From contig JADKAJ010000002.1 in the NCBI GenBank assembly GCA_016719165.1, forward strand, positions 558,001-622,000: DNA of 64,000 bases. Direction: 5' to 3'. The notes beneath the pieces are model-generated. The model saw only the letters and a list, made by a program, of their open reading frames with translations, made no database searches and was not told the origin of the DNA. Origin of the DNA: Chitinophagaceae bacterium. GTDB taxonomy: Bacteria > Bacteroidota > Bacteroidia > Chitinophagales > Chitinophagaceae. Positions 51,244-59,732 of this stretch are shown in pieces. How positions within the stretch are numbered: the stretch's first letter is position 1; the number at the start of each line of letters is the position of its first letter. The translations under genes were made by a program, and so were the position numbers.

Positions 51244-53766
51244 ATGATGAAATACGACACTGAAAATGAAATGTTTCAACTGGCTATTCAGTTAGTTAAC
51301 CAAAGTAACCGGAATATATTTCTTACCGGAAAGGCGGGTACCGGTAAAACAACGTTTCTAAAATATATCCGTGAAAATTGCCCCAAGCAGCTGGCGGTAG
51401 TGGCCCCAACAGGTGTGGCAGCCATAAATGCCGGTGGTGTTACCATTCATTCTTTCTTTCAATTACCGCTTGCACCATTTATTCCGGCAACAAATGGAAC
51501 AGGATTTCAAAGCAGCAACCCCGAAATTTCAAATAAGCATAGCCTGCTAAGCCGCCTGCGGTTCAACAGCGACAAGAAAAAAGTTTTGCAGCAATTGGAA
51601 TTACTGGTGATTGATGAGATAAGTATGGTCCGTTGTGATACACTGGATGCAATTGATACGGTTCTTCGTCATATAAGGCAACGGCCTGATGAAAGGTTTG
51701 GTGGGGTGCAGCTTTTATTCATTGGAGATATGTTGCAATTGCCACCGGTCATCAAGGAACAGGAATGGAATTTATTGGCTGATTACTATAGCGGGCACTA
51801 TTTCTTCGACAGCAAGGTGCTGCAGGAAGACCCGCCGGTATATATTGAATTCAATAAAATATACCGGCAAAGTGATCAGCAATTTATCGACCTCCTGAAC
51901 CAGGTTCGAAACAATGAACTGGATAAGGAAGGAATGAGCATTTTGGAAAGCCGGTTTCAACCCTCATTCAGGCGTAGTAAACAGGATGGCTATATCGTTC
52001 TTACTACACATAATAATAAAGCCAGTGAGATCAATGCAAACGAGTTGAGCCGTCTCAACGGCAAGTTGTATTCTTATGATGCTGAAGTCCTGGATGAATT
52101 TTCTGACCGGGCATACCCGGCAGACGAAGTATTGCATTTAAAAGTCGGCGCACAGGTAATGTTTATCAGAAACGATGCTGCTGAAAAAGGAAAACGATAT
52201 TTCAACGGAAAGATTGGAACCGTAGCTAAACTGGAAGCCGACAAGATAGTTGTGCAATGCGATGACGATCCGGAAATAGAGGTGCAGAAAGAAAAATGGG
52301 AAAATATCCGCTATACATTAAATAAAACAACCCGGCAGCTGGACGCTGATGTACTGGGTTCTTTTACCCAATTTCCGTTACGATTGGCATGGGCGATCAC
52401 TATTCATAAGAGCCAGGGCCTTACGTTTGAAAAAGCAATTATTGATGCAGGTGCAGCATTTGCACCCGGCCAGGTATATGTGGCGTTGAGCCGCTGTACT
52501 AACCTGGAGGGAATGGTATTGCAAAGCCATATCAGCTCATCGAGTTTGTTCAGCGACAGGCGAATTGTTGAGTTTTCACAAAGAAGTGCATCGGGCAATC
52601 AATTGCAGCAGGAATTGGCTATTGCTAAAAAGAATTATCAGCAATCTGTTTTGGCGGGAGTATTTGATTTCAGTAATGCCATCGATGGCTGCAAAGAAAT
52701 AATGGATTATTTACTGGAACACACTTCTTCGTTTAACCCGGATTCCTTCGGCTGGACTGAAGAGCTTTCGGAAAAGCTGGGTGGCTTACAAGTGACTGCA
52801 AAGAAATTCCAAACGCAACTCCGGGCCTTATTTCAGCAACCGGTGGAACCGGAAGAGAACATAGCCTTACAAGACAGGATTAAAGTTGCCGCAGTATATT
52901 TTAATAATGAAATCAACCGTTTACTTCAATTTATTCACACATCACCAGTAATTACCGATAGCCGGCTTAATGCAAAGGAATATAATGAAAGTATCCGGGA
53001 AGTTTTTGCCCAGCTCGCCATGAAGAAGTTCCTGCTTGAAGGGTATAATGGTCAGTTAGATATGGAAGCATTTCACCGGAGGAAACTACAATTTGTTTTG
53101 CCCTCTTTCAGTATCAATGCATATGCCGGCGCTTCGCAAAAAAGGTTTGACAGCCCTCATCCGGTTTTGCATCAGCAGTTAAGAAAACTCAGAGAAAGTA
53201 TTTGTGCAAAAAGGGATTTACCTATTTATATTGTAGCTGGTAGCAATACTATTGATGAAATGGCGATGTATTTACCACAAACACTAACGGAACTAAGAAA
53301 GATCAGTGGCTTTGGAGATACTAAGATTGAACAATACGGGCAACAGTTTTTAGATATCATTCTCCAATACACCAGGGAGCACAACTTACAGTCCTTAATA
53401 CACGAAAAAGTATCCGGAAAGAGAAAAAAGGAACTAATCAGTCCGGGCAAAAAAAAGGGGGATACTCATATCGAAACATTCAGGCTGTACAAGGAAGGGC
53501 AGTCAATAGCTGCTATTGCGAAAACAAGAAAACTGGCTGTTTCTACCATTGAAGGCCACTTAACCACTTTTGTGCGACGGGGAGATATAAAGATTAGCGA
53601 ATTAGTAAGCCGGGAAAAGCTGGTGTTGATTGAATCCGCCCTGGAAGAGTTTAGTGGCAGCTCAATAACCCCCTTAAAAAAAAGGCTTGGTGACGATATA
53701 AGTTTTGGAGAAATAAGATTGGTTATGGCCGGACTAGGTATTAGCCCGGAAAAATCACCGGATTAA
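51244..53766 (+). CDS. Pif1-like DNA helicase with HRDC and HTH C-terminal domains
   Basis: The start is set at 51244 or 51247 (MMKYDTENEMFQLAIQLVNQ); the frame open from 51190 lies in the terminator region. The roughly 840-aa protein has Walker A FLTGKAGTGKTTFLKYIREN, Walker B LVIDEISMVRCDTL, and AITIHKSQGLTFEKAII with the VALSRCTNLEGMVL motif of superfamily 1B helicases. An HRDC domain (LHQQLRKLRESICAKRDLPI; TLTELRKISGFGDTK) and an HTH-like end (FRLYKEGQSIAAIAKTRKLA) follow. It likely unwinds DNA in replication or repair. Its 3' end overlaps the convergent gene by 12 bp. Confidence 0.92.
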   Translation: MMKYDTENEMFQLAIQLVNQSNRNIFLTGKAGTGKTTFLKYIRENCPKQLAVVAPTGVAAINAGGVTIHSFFQLPLAPFIPATNGTGFQSSNPEISNKHSLLSRLRFNSDKKKVLQQLELLVIDEISMVRCDTLDAIDTVLRHIRQRPDERFGGVQLLFIGDMLQLPPVIKEQEWNLLADYYSGHYFFDSKVLQEDPPVYIEFNKIYRQSDQQFIDLLNQVRNNELDKEGMSILESRFQPSFRRSKQDGYIVLTTHNNKASEINANELSRLNGKLYSYDAEVLDEFSDRAYPADEVLHLKVGAQVMFIRNDAAEKGKRYFNGKIGTVAKLEADKIVVQCDDDPEIEVQKEKWENIRYTLNKTTRQLDADVLGSFTQFPLRLAWAITIHKSQGLTFEKAIIDAGAAFAPGQVYVALSRCTNLEGMVLQSHISSSSLFSDRRIVEFSQRSASGNQLQQELAIAKKNYQQSVLAGVFDFSNAIDGCKEIMDYLLEHTSSFNPDSFGWTEELSEKLGGLQVTAKKFQTQLRALFQQPVEPEENIALQDRIKVAAVYFNNEINRLLQFIHTSPVITDSRLNAKEYNESIREVFAQLAMKKFLLEGYNGQLDMEAFHRRKLQFVLPSFSINAYAGASQKRFDSPHPVLHQQLRKLRESICAKRDLPIYIVAGSNTIDEMAMYLPQTLTELRKISGFGDTKIEQYGQQFLDIILQYTREHNLQSLIHEKVSGKRKKELISPGKKKGDTHIETFRLYKEGQSIAAIAKTRKLAVSTIEGHLTTFVRRGDIKISELVSREKLVLIESALEEFSGSSITPLKKRLGDDISFGEIRLVMAGLGISPEKSPD

Positions 53767-55212
53767 TGTAACTATTCCTTTTCGTGATTCCTTTGGTTTG
53801 CCGGGCAAGGTAAATTCGGCATACCAGGCAAACGAATTGCCATCAGCTTTTATACCTTTTGACAAACCATTCCATTTTTCAAATGGGTTGGTGGAATAAA
53901 AGACCCGTTCACCCCAGCGATTATAAATACTGAACTGATAATTACTGATTACACCCAGCCCGCCTATCGGTCCAAAGCTATCATTCTTGCCATCGCCATT
54001 GGGAGTAAAACCAGAAGGAAAAAATATACCCGGGCAGGAAAAATCGGTCACAAGTTCTCCAGTTGCTTTAGTCGGGCAAACATCTGTACCCGTTATGGTA
54101 ACAGTGTATAAACCTGCTGATAAATTGCTTGCTATTTGTGTGATTTGTGGCGGAACAGTATTCCATGAATAATTCACCGGGTTATTTACACCGCTTACGT
54201 TTGCAATTATTGAACCGCCTGAATTTGTTTGGCAGTCTGCCGGGCTTAATTGGGTGACCCTGACATCAGGAATTGTAATTGTTTGTGTTGCTGTGCTGAT
54301 TGAGCTACCCGGAAAACTGGCATGCAGTTTAACTGTATATTTTCCCGGAGCCGAATATTTATGTGTTGGGCTTGGAATATCCGATGAATTGCTTGCGCCT
54401 GATGCAGGATCACCAAAATCCCAGTTCTGGATTGTTACACAAGCATCGGAAGTGTTGGTAAAAGAAACAATTCCTTCTCCATCGCAGGTATAGGTAAAAG
54501 AAGCATAATAAGCAGGGGCTTGCTTTATAAGTATATCATCAATGGCAAAGCCATCATAATTATTGCAAATAGAACCAGCACCAAAAATGAAACGGAATAT
54601 GACATTGGGTTTCCCTTCCAAAAAACCCATGGCTTGTTTTGCAGTTAACCATTTTCCACTTCCGGCACCTCCGGCACAGGATCCGCTACTCGTTTGAATA
54701 TTCCCGGACCAGCCCATTTTATTACTGGCTAATGGTGACAGGTAAGTAATAGAACTGTTATTATACCAGTTTTCATTATAACAATTAACTGTATTGGCAG
54801 AAGAGCCCATCGTTTGCCAGGTAATTCCATTGTCCGTAGAATATTGAAAACTTGCTCCATCAAATCGTTGTTCAGACTCCCAAAAAATCTTGAATTCAAT
54901 ATAAGGTGATATCAGATTGGTAAAATCAAAACAAGGACTTTGCAACCAGGATGCTTCCGAATTGGTATATGAGCTTCCGGTTAATCCACCAACCACCCAG
55001 CATTTTACTCCACCACCTGCTGCTGATATTACCGGTTTGGAAGGAGCTCCCCAGGCCCAATCATTGCCAACACCTCCCGAAATCCAGCTTCCATCAGTTG
55101 TTTCAAAGCTTTCGGAATAGGGAAAGCTGTTGATGGCAGAGCTGCACTGGGCCTTACTATCAGCATATCCCAGCAGAAAGTAACAGCATAAATAAACTAA
55201 CCTTGTCATCAT
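53755..55212 (-). CDS. Secreted PKD-domain protein with gliding-motility (CHU) C-terminal sorting domain
   Basis: The start is set at 55212 (MMTRLVYLCCYFLLGYADSK), which has a signal peptide before AQCSSAINS; longer starts to 55326 lack it. The roughly 485-aa protein has a MAM-like jelly-roll part (FPYSESFETTDGSWISGGVG; YDGFAIDDILIKQ). A PKD domain follows (SFTYTCDGEGIVSFTNTSDA; SPTHKYSAPGKYTVKLH), then the type-B T9SS tail (FFPSGFTPNGDGKNDSFGP; FSIYNRWGERVFYSTNPFEK). It should be exported by the T9SS and attached or released at the surface. It may serve gliding or adhesion. Confidence 0.9.
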   Translation of the reverse strand: MMTRLVYLCCYFLLGYADSKAQCSSAINSFPYSESFETTDGSWISGGVGNDWAWGAPSKPVISAAGGGVKCWVVGGLTGSSYTNSEASWLQSPCFDFTNLISPYIEFKIFWESEQRFDGASFQYSTDNGITWQTMGSSANTVNCYNENWYNNSSITYLSPLASNKMGWSGNIQTSSGSCAGGAGSGKWLTAKQAMGFLEGKPNVIFRFIFGAGSICNNYDGFAIDDILIKQAPAYYASFTYTCDGEGIVSFTNTSDACVTIQNWDFGDPASGASNSSDIPSPTHKYSAPGKYTVKLHASFPGSSISTATQTITIPDVRVTQLSPADCQTNSGGSIIANVSGVNNPVNYSWNTVPPQITQIASNLSAGLYTVTITGTDVCPTKATGELVTDFSCPGIFFPSGFTPNGDGKNDSFGPIGGLGVISNYQFSIYNRWGERVFYSTNPFEKWNGLSKGIKADGNSFAWYAEFTLPGKPKESRKGIVTLIR

Positions 55213-55403
55213 TGTTTGCATTCGGGCACGGGGCCATTTCTTGTTATCAAAGCAAACAACAAATGTACACTGAAAGAATTGTTTTAATTTATACGGTAAC
55301 GGGGAACGGATCATAAATGATTTCATTGATCAATAAACTCAACAGACAATTGTCTTTCATAGTTCACATTGTTTATTAATTATTCACATTTGACTGTTAT
55401 GAA

Positions 55404-55434
55404 TTTGTTACGTTAAACAATATATATATCTTTC
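55404..55434 (+). promoter_or_regulatory. Promoter of the SET/ATP-grasp cluster
   Basis: TTTG (55404-55407) lies exactly 19 nt before TATCTTTC (55427-55434), which fits the Bacteroidota promoter except for the last base. The ATG is 25 nt behind it (55460). Confidence 0.65.
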
Positions 55435-55459
55435 TATTCGAATACTTACTAAAACATTT

Positions 55460-55966
55460 ATGGAGACACTTACAAACCCTGCTTATCGCATTATAAGTAA
55501 CCATGTAATTGCTGAAGTGCGTCAAAAAATTTCCAATGATCAGAATGCATTATTTGCTCTCAGGCCCTATCAGCCGGGAGAGGTAATTGCTGATTTTTCG
55601 GCCGGCACTATTGCTGCAGAGCCAACGTACCTGACTGTACAGGTTGGTGTTGGTAAACATATTACACTGCAGCCGGAGTTTCTCCAGTACATCAATCATA
55701 GCTGTAGCCCGAATGTATTTTTTGATACCTCTGCAATGCAATTAATAGCATTAAGGGAATTAGATGTTGAAGAAGAAATGACATTTTTTTATCCATCTAC
55801 CGAATGGGAAATGACACAATCTTTTAGTTGTTATTGTGGCAGTCCTGCCTGTATCGGCGAAATAAGAGGGGCTGCTTTTTTATCAAAAGATATTGCAGCA
55901 CAATATCGCTTTACTGATTTTATTCAACAACAACTGGCCAAAAAGGCGGCAAGAAAAGTAGCCTGA
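55460..55966 (+). CDS. SET-domain protein (168 aa)
   Basis: This single-domain protein has the SET core: ALFALRPYQPGEVIADF at the start, the pseudoknot motif YINHSCSPNVFFD (79-85 core), EMTFFYPSTEW with the catalytic Tyr region, and a post-SET Cys set (CYCGSPACIGE, at about 124-131). SET proteins transfer methyl groups from SAM to lysine or N-terminal amines. It lies at the head of a cluster with two ATP-grasp enzymes, one of which is itself fused to a second SET domain. The substrate is probably a small peptide or protein processed by the cluster (inference). Confidence 0.85.
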   Translation: METLTNPAYRIISNHVIAEVRQKISNDQNALFALRPYQPGEVIADFSAGTIAAEPTYLTVQVGVGKHITLQPEFLQYINHSCSPNVFFDTSAMQLIALRELDVEEEMTFFYPSTEWEMTQSFSCYCGSPACIGEIRGAAFLSKDIAAQYRFTDFIQQQLAKKAARKVA

Positions 55967-55972
55967 TCCGTG

Positions 55973-57133
55973 ATGAAGACAGCAGAAGCCTCCCGTTTAT
56001 TAAAGCCATATTTTATTTGGGTTCTGGCCCCCCACCTTGAATCGGAAGATCCTAATCTTAAATACTACTACGATTTTACCCAAAGTATTGCGGAATACAC
56101 TAAAGTTTTTGAAGAGCTAAAGGCAGAGTGGAAATGGCAGCCGGTAACGGTGGAAAATTTTAAGATTGTCATCAAATCTATAGCTGAAAGCAAAAATGGA
56201 AAAACTCCGCTTATTCTGAATCTCTGTGATGGCGATGAGGTAAATGGTACCCCAGGTGTTTCCGTTATTCATGAGTTGGAGAAATATGGATTGATATACA
56301 CCGGTTCTGATGCGCACTTCTATGCTATCACCACTTCTAAGATCCCCATGAAGAGGGCTTTTGACAAAGCCGGGGTTTCTTCAGCCAGCTGGCGGGTGAT
56401 TACAGATAAAAAGGGATCGACAAAAGGAATTGCAAAAAGGGTTGGCACACCTATTATTATAAAACCAGCTGTTTCGGGTGGCAGTATGGGAGTCTCTGTT
56501 AAGAATGTAGTATTTACGGAAGAAGAGCTGACTGAAAGAGTAGAAGAAATTAAAAAAGGATACCGGGGCTGGAATTTACTGGCAGATGGATTATTTGTTG
56601 AACAATTTATTACAGGCCCCGAGTTCACCACTTTTATAACCGGCTCTGCTGATGATCCGGAAAACTGTAAAGTATACGAACCCGTAGAAAGGGTTTTTCA
56701 TACTTCTTTACCGGATTCAGAGAAATTTTTATCATTTGACCGCCTCTGGGAAATTTATGAGGATGAAACACCAATGCCGCGGGAGGAAAATTTTTATGAG
56801 TACCAGCGGGTAAAGCCTGACCTGGTTGCTGCATTAAAAACACTCAGCCTTGATGCATACAAAGCCTGTGGAGGTAAAGGGTACACAAGAATTGACATCC
56901 GCCAGGATTCTTCAACCGGTAAGCTTTATATGCTGGAAGCAAATGCGCAGTGCGGATTAAGTGAAGATGAAAACTATACTTCCATTGGAGCCATTCTGAA
57001 GGCTTCCAACGTATCATTCACTGAAGTTATATCCGAAATACTCAAAGATGCATTGCGAAGGAGCGTCGTAAAGCAGGTTCCGGTAAAGAAAGCCAAAGTA
57101 GCCAAAATAAAAAAAACCATTGTGGTCAAATAG
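55973..57133 (+). CDS. ATP-grasp ligase, D-Ala-D-Ala ligase-like
   Basis: The ATG at 55973 is chosen (MKTAEASRLLKPYFIWVLAP); a GTG at 55970 is also possible. The 386-aa enzyme has the ATP-grasp marks GSDAHFYAITTSKIPMKRAF, IIIKPAVSGGSMGVSV (glycine-rich loop), LFVEQFITGPEFTTFITG and TRIDIRQDSS...MLEANAQCGL for Mg-ATP. It joins a carboxylate to an amine by an acyl-phosphate. The Lys-rich C-terminus (KKAKVAKIKKTIVVK) is unusual. It starts 6 nt after the SET gene's stop. Confidence 0.85.
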   Translation: MKTAEASRLLKPYFIWVLAPHLESEDPNLKYYYDFTQSIAEYTKVFEELKAEWKWQPVTVENFKIVIKSIAESKNGKTPLILNLCDGDEVNGTPGVSVIHELEKYGLIYTGSDAHFYAITTSKIPMKRAFDKAGVSSASWRVITDKKGSTKGIAKRVGTPIIIKPAVSGGSMGVSVKNVVFTEEELTERVEEIKKGYRGWNLLADGLFVEQFITGPEFTTFITGSADDPENCKVYEPVERVFHTSLPDSEKFLSFDRLWEIYEDETPMPREENFYEYQRVKPDLVAALKTLSLDAYKACGGKGYTRIDIRQDSSTGKLYMLEANAQCGLSEDENYTSIGAILKASNVSFTEVISEILKDALRRSVVKQVPVKKAKVAKIKKTIVVK

Positions 57134-57200
57134 TTACCGGTACTTATCGGATTTAACGAAGTTTGTTTTTATATCCTCCTACTTATTACCTTAGCAATTC

Positions 57201-58637
57201 ATGAAAGTTTGTGTACTGCAACCGGACTACTCCACCACCGGAGTTGATTATAAAAATTACGACCCCCCAAGGGACTTATCCGTATTGATTCCCGAAGCAG
57301 AAGTCCATACTATTTTTCTCAATAAGCTTACTACCTATAAGCAGCTTAAGCAACTTGGTAAAGAAGGCTATGATATTTTTGTAAACCTTTGCGAAGGCTA
57401 TCTGGAATGGGAAGTGCCCAGCATTGATGTTATTTATACACTGGAAATTTTGAACCTTCCTTTTACCGGACCGACAACTAAGCTTTATGATCCGCCAAAA
57501 GAATTAATGAAATACCTCGCCTATTGCGAAGGAGTGAAAACACCGGGGTATGTCATTATTAATGAATTAAATGACGTGGATGATGCGGTTAAACATTTGT
57601 TATTCCCTTTATTTGTGAAACCTGCTAAAGCAGGTGATAGCCTTGGAGTTGACGAACAGTCGCTGGTGCACAATAAAATTGAATTGCAACAAAAATGTAT
57701 CAGCATACTGGACGAGTACGGACCTCTGCTGGTAGAAGAATATGTTGCCGGAAGGGAATTCACCGTGCTGGTAGCTGCTAATACCGATGAACACAGTTGT
57801 ACTGTCTATCGGCCCGTTGAATACTTATTTCCCGAAGGCCGGGAATTTAAAACCTATGCGTTAAAAACATCGGAACTGCATCCTGATTGTAATGTGCCTT
57901 GTAATGATGAACTATTGGATAAACAGCTTCGTAACGCCACAGAAAAAATTTTTAAAGGATTCAATGGCGTTGGGTATGCAAGGTTAGATTTTCGGGTCAA
58001 TGATAAGAATGAGATATACTTTCTGGAAATTAATTTTACCTGTTCCGTTTTTTATAAAGATGGTTATGAAGGCTCCGCTGATTTTATTCTGAAGTTTGAT
58101 GGGATCGGGCAGGCGGGATTCTTAAGGCATATGATTGCCGAAGGTATTTCCCGGCATAAACGTAAAATGAAACCTTTCGTAATGAAGGGAAATTCCATTG
58201 CCGGTTATGGTATTTATGCCCGCCGTGATATTAAGGCGGGTGAAGTGATCTTCAAAGGGGAGGGTCGGGCCCAGCGAATTATTACAAAACGATTTGTGGA
58301 AAGGAATTGGAATGAAGACGAAAAACTACATTTTCGCCGGTACGCTTACCCTATCAGCGATGAAGTCTTTATACTCTGGGATGATGATCCATCTGAATGG
58401 GCGCCACAAAACCATTGTTGCGATCCGAATACGTCTTTTGATGGCCTGAATGTATTAGCTATTAAGAATATATCTAAAGGACATGAACTCACTCTTGACT
58501 ACGCTGATTTTTTAGATGAGAATATGGAACCCTTTGATTGTCAGTGCGGTTCCATCTCCTGCCGGGGAAAAATTTCTGGCCACACCGGCAATTCGCTAAA
58601 TTTGCGGGAACAAAATTTACTCCGGTTAAACGACTAA
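57201..58637 (+). CDS. ATP-grasp/SET fusion protein
   Basis: The 478-aa protein has an N-terminal ATP-grasp ligase (about 1-320): FVKPAKAGDSLGVDEQS, LLVEEYVAGREFTVLVA, and YARLDFRVNDKNEIYFLEIN. A second, complete SET domain occupies about 325-460: MKGNSIAGYGIYARRDIKAG, NHCCDPNTSFDGLNV, GHELTLDYADF and a post-SET zinc site (Cys447, 449 and 454 in CQCGSISCRG). One chain thus joins an amino-acid/peptide ligase and a methyltransferase. It lies 67 nt downstream of the sole ATP-grasp gene. Confidence 0.85.
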   Translation: MKVCVLQPDYSTTGVDYKNYDPPRDLSVLIPEAEVHTIFLNKLTTYKQLKQLGKEGYDIFVNLCEGYLEWEVPSIDVIYTLEILNLPFTGPTTKLYDPPKELMKYLAYCEGVKTPGYVIINELNDVDDAVKHLLFPLFVKPAKAGDSLGVDEQSLVHNKIELQQKCISILDEYGPLLVEEYVAGREFTVLVAANTDEHSCTVYRPVEYLFPEGREFKTYALKTSELHPDCNVPCNDELLDKQLRNATEKIFKGFNGVGYARLDFRVNDKNEIYFLEINFTCSVFYKDGYEGSADFILKFDGIGQAGFLRHMIAEGISRHKRKMKPFVMKGNSIAGYGIYARRDIKAGEVIFKGEGRAQRIITKRFVERNWNEDEKLHFRRYAYPISDEVFILWDDDPSEWAPQNHCCDPNTSFDGLNVLAIKNISKGHELTLDYADFLDENMEPFDCQCGSISCRGKISGHTGNSLNLREQNLLRLND

Positions 58638-58734
58638 CCTGTCTGCTGGTCTCAGGCTTACTCCATTAAATTTATTCGGCGGTTTGTGAATACACAAACT
58701 ATAAACCTGGTGATTTATCGTAAAAAGATGAACT

Positions 58735-59640
58735 ATGTCCCGTTTTGCCATACTTAAACAAATTATGTTACAGCACCGCTACCGGTTACTGTTCACCTAT
58801 GTACTTTTTTCACTGGAAATGTTGGGAAACCTGCTCCGTCCCTTTTTCCTTGGTCTGGCGGTGGATGATTTGATAAAGGGCAGCTACAAAGGACTCGTTT
58901 TGTTATCCGCTGTTCATTTAGGCTGGTTGATTATCGGAACTATAAGACACCGGCTTGATACCAGAACCTACTCAGCAATTTATACTTCATTGGTTACAAA
59001 ATTTCTGGCCCGCCGCTATAATAAATCGGATATTTCAAAGCTTAGTGCCCACTCCACATTAGCGAGAGAGTTTGTAGATTTTCTTGAGTTTGATCTGGCA
59101 TATGTTGTAGAGGCTTTTTATAGTATTGTAGGGTCACTGTTATTGTTGTTTTTCTATGATACTTCAGTTGTTATGGTTTGCCTGGGTATTTTATTACCTG
59201 TAACCGGTTTAAGTTATTTCTATGGGAAAAAGATGCGTAACCTGAATAAGCAGAAGAATGATGAACTCGAAAACCAGGTAGATATTATTTCCACCGGCAA
59301 TAACCATTTGATTCGGCAGCATTATGATAATTTACGAAAATGGCAGATCCGTATCAGCGATCAGGAGGCCTGGAATTTCGGTATTATGGAAATAATGGTA
59401 ATGGTGGTAATTGGTTTAGCATTATTAATTACGAACAAAACAACCGGGGCTGGAATAGAGGCGGGTAGCCTAATTGGTATTTATAGTTATATCCAGCGAT
59501 TTGTTTCCGGGCTCGATACCATTCCTTATACAGTACAACGACTGTCCTCTTTAAATGACATTACAAGACGAATTGAACTGCAGGAAGAAGATTTGAGAAT
59601 GCCAGATCCGGTTAATTTAAAAGTGAAGGTTGTAGCATAA
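58735..59640 (+). CDS. ABC-type six-helix membrane protein without nucleotide-binding domain
   Basis: The 301-aa protein has the six-helix ABC exporter fold (LLFTYVLFSLEMLGNLLRPF; FYSIVGSLLLLFFYDTSVVM; NFGIMEIMVMVVIGLALLIT) but no Walker A or ABC signature, and it stops after helix 6 (DLRMPDPVNLKVKVVA). This matches the stand-alone six-TM ABC membrane family (PF13748-like). It should need an NBD from elsewhere, or work as a channel. It follows the ATP-grasp/SET genes by 97 nt. Export of their product is a reasonable guess. Confidence 0.8.
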   Translation: MSRFAILKQIMLQHRYRLLFTYVLFSLEMLGNLLRPFFLGLAVDDLIKGSYKGLVLLSAVHLGWLIIGTIRHRLDTRTYSAIYTSLVTKFLARRYNKSDISKLSAHSTLAREFVDFLEFDLAYVVEAFYSIVGSLLLLFFYDTSVVMVCLGILLPVTGLSYFYGKKMRNLNKQKNDELENQVDIISTGNNHLIRQHYDNLRKWQIRISDQEAWNFGIMEIMVMVVIGLALLITNKTTGAGIEAGSLIGIYSYIQRFVSGLDTIPYTVQRLSSLNDITRRIELQEEDLRMPDPVNLKVKVVA

Positions 59641-59685
59641 TTTATTACTAATAGCTTTTCTATATTAGGGTAACCTGAGAGCTGA

Positions 59686-59723
59686 TTAAATGAAGGCGAC
59701 AGATATCTGTCGCCTTCATTTAA
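59686..59723. terminator. Perfect 38-bp palindrome, likely bidirectional terminator
   Basis: TTAAATGAAGGCGACAG is mirrored by CTGTCGCCTTCATTTAA around ATAT, giving a perfect palindrome between convergent genes ending at 59640 and 59733. The A- and T-rich ends serve both directions. Confidence 0.75.
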
Positions 59724-59732
59724 TCCATTAAT

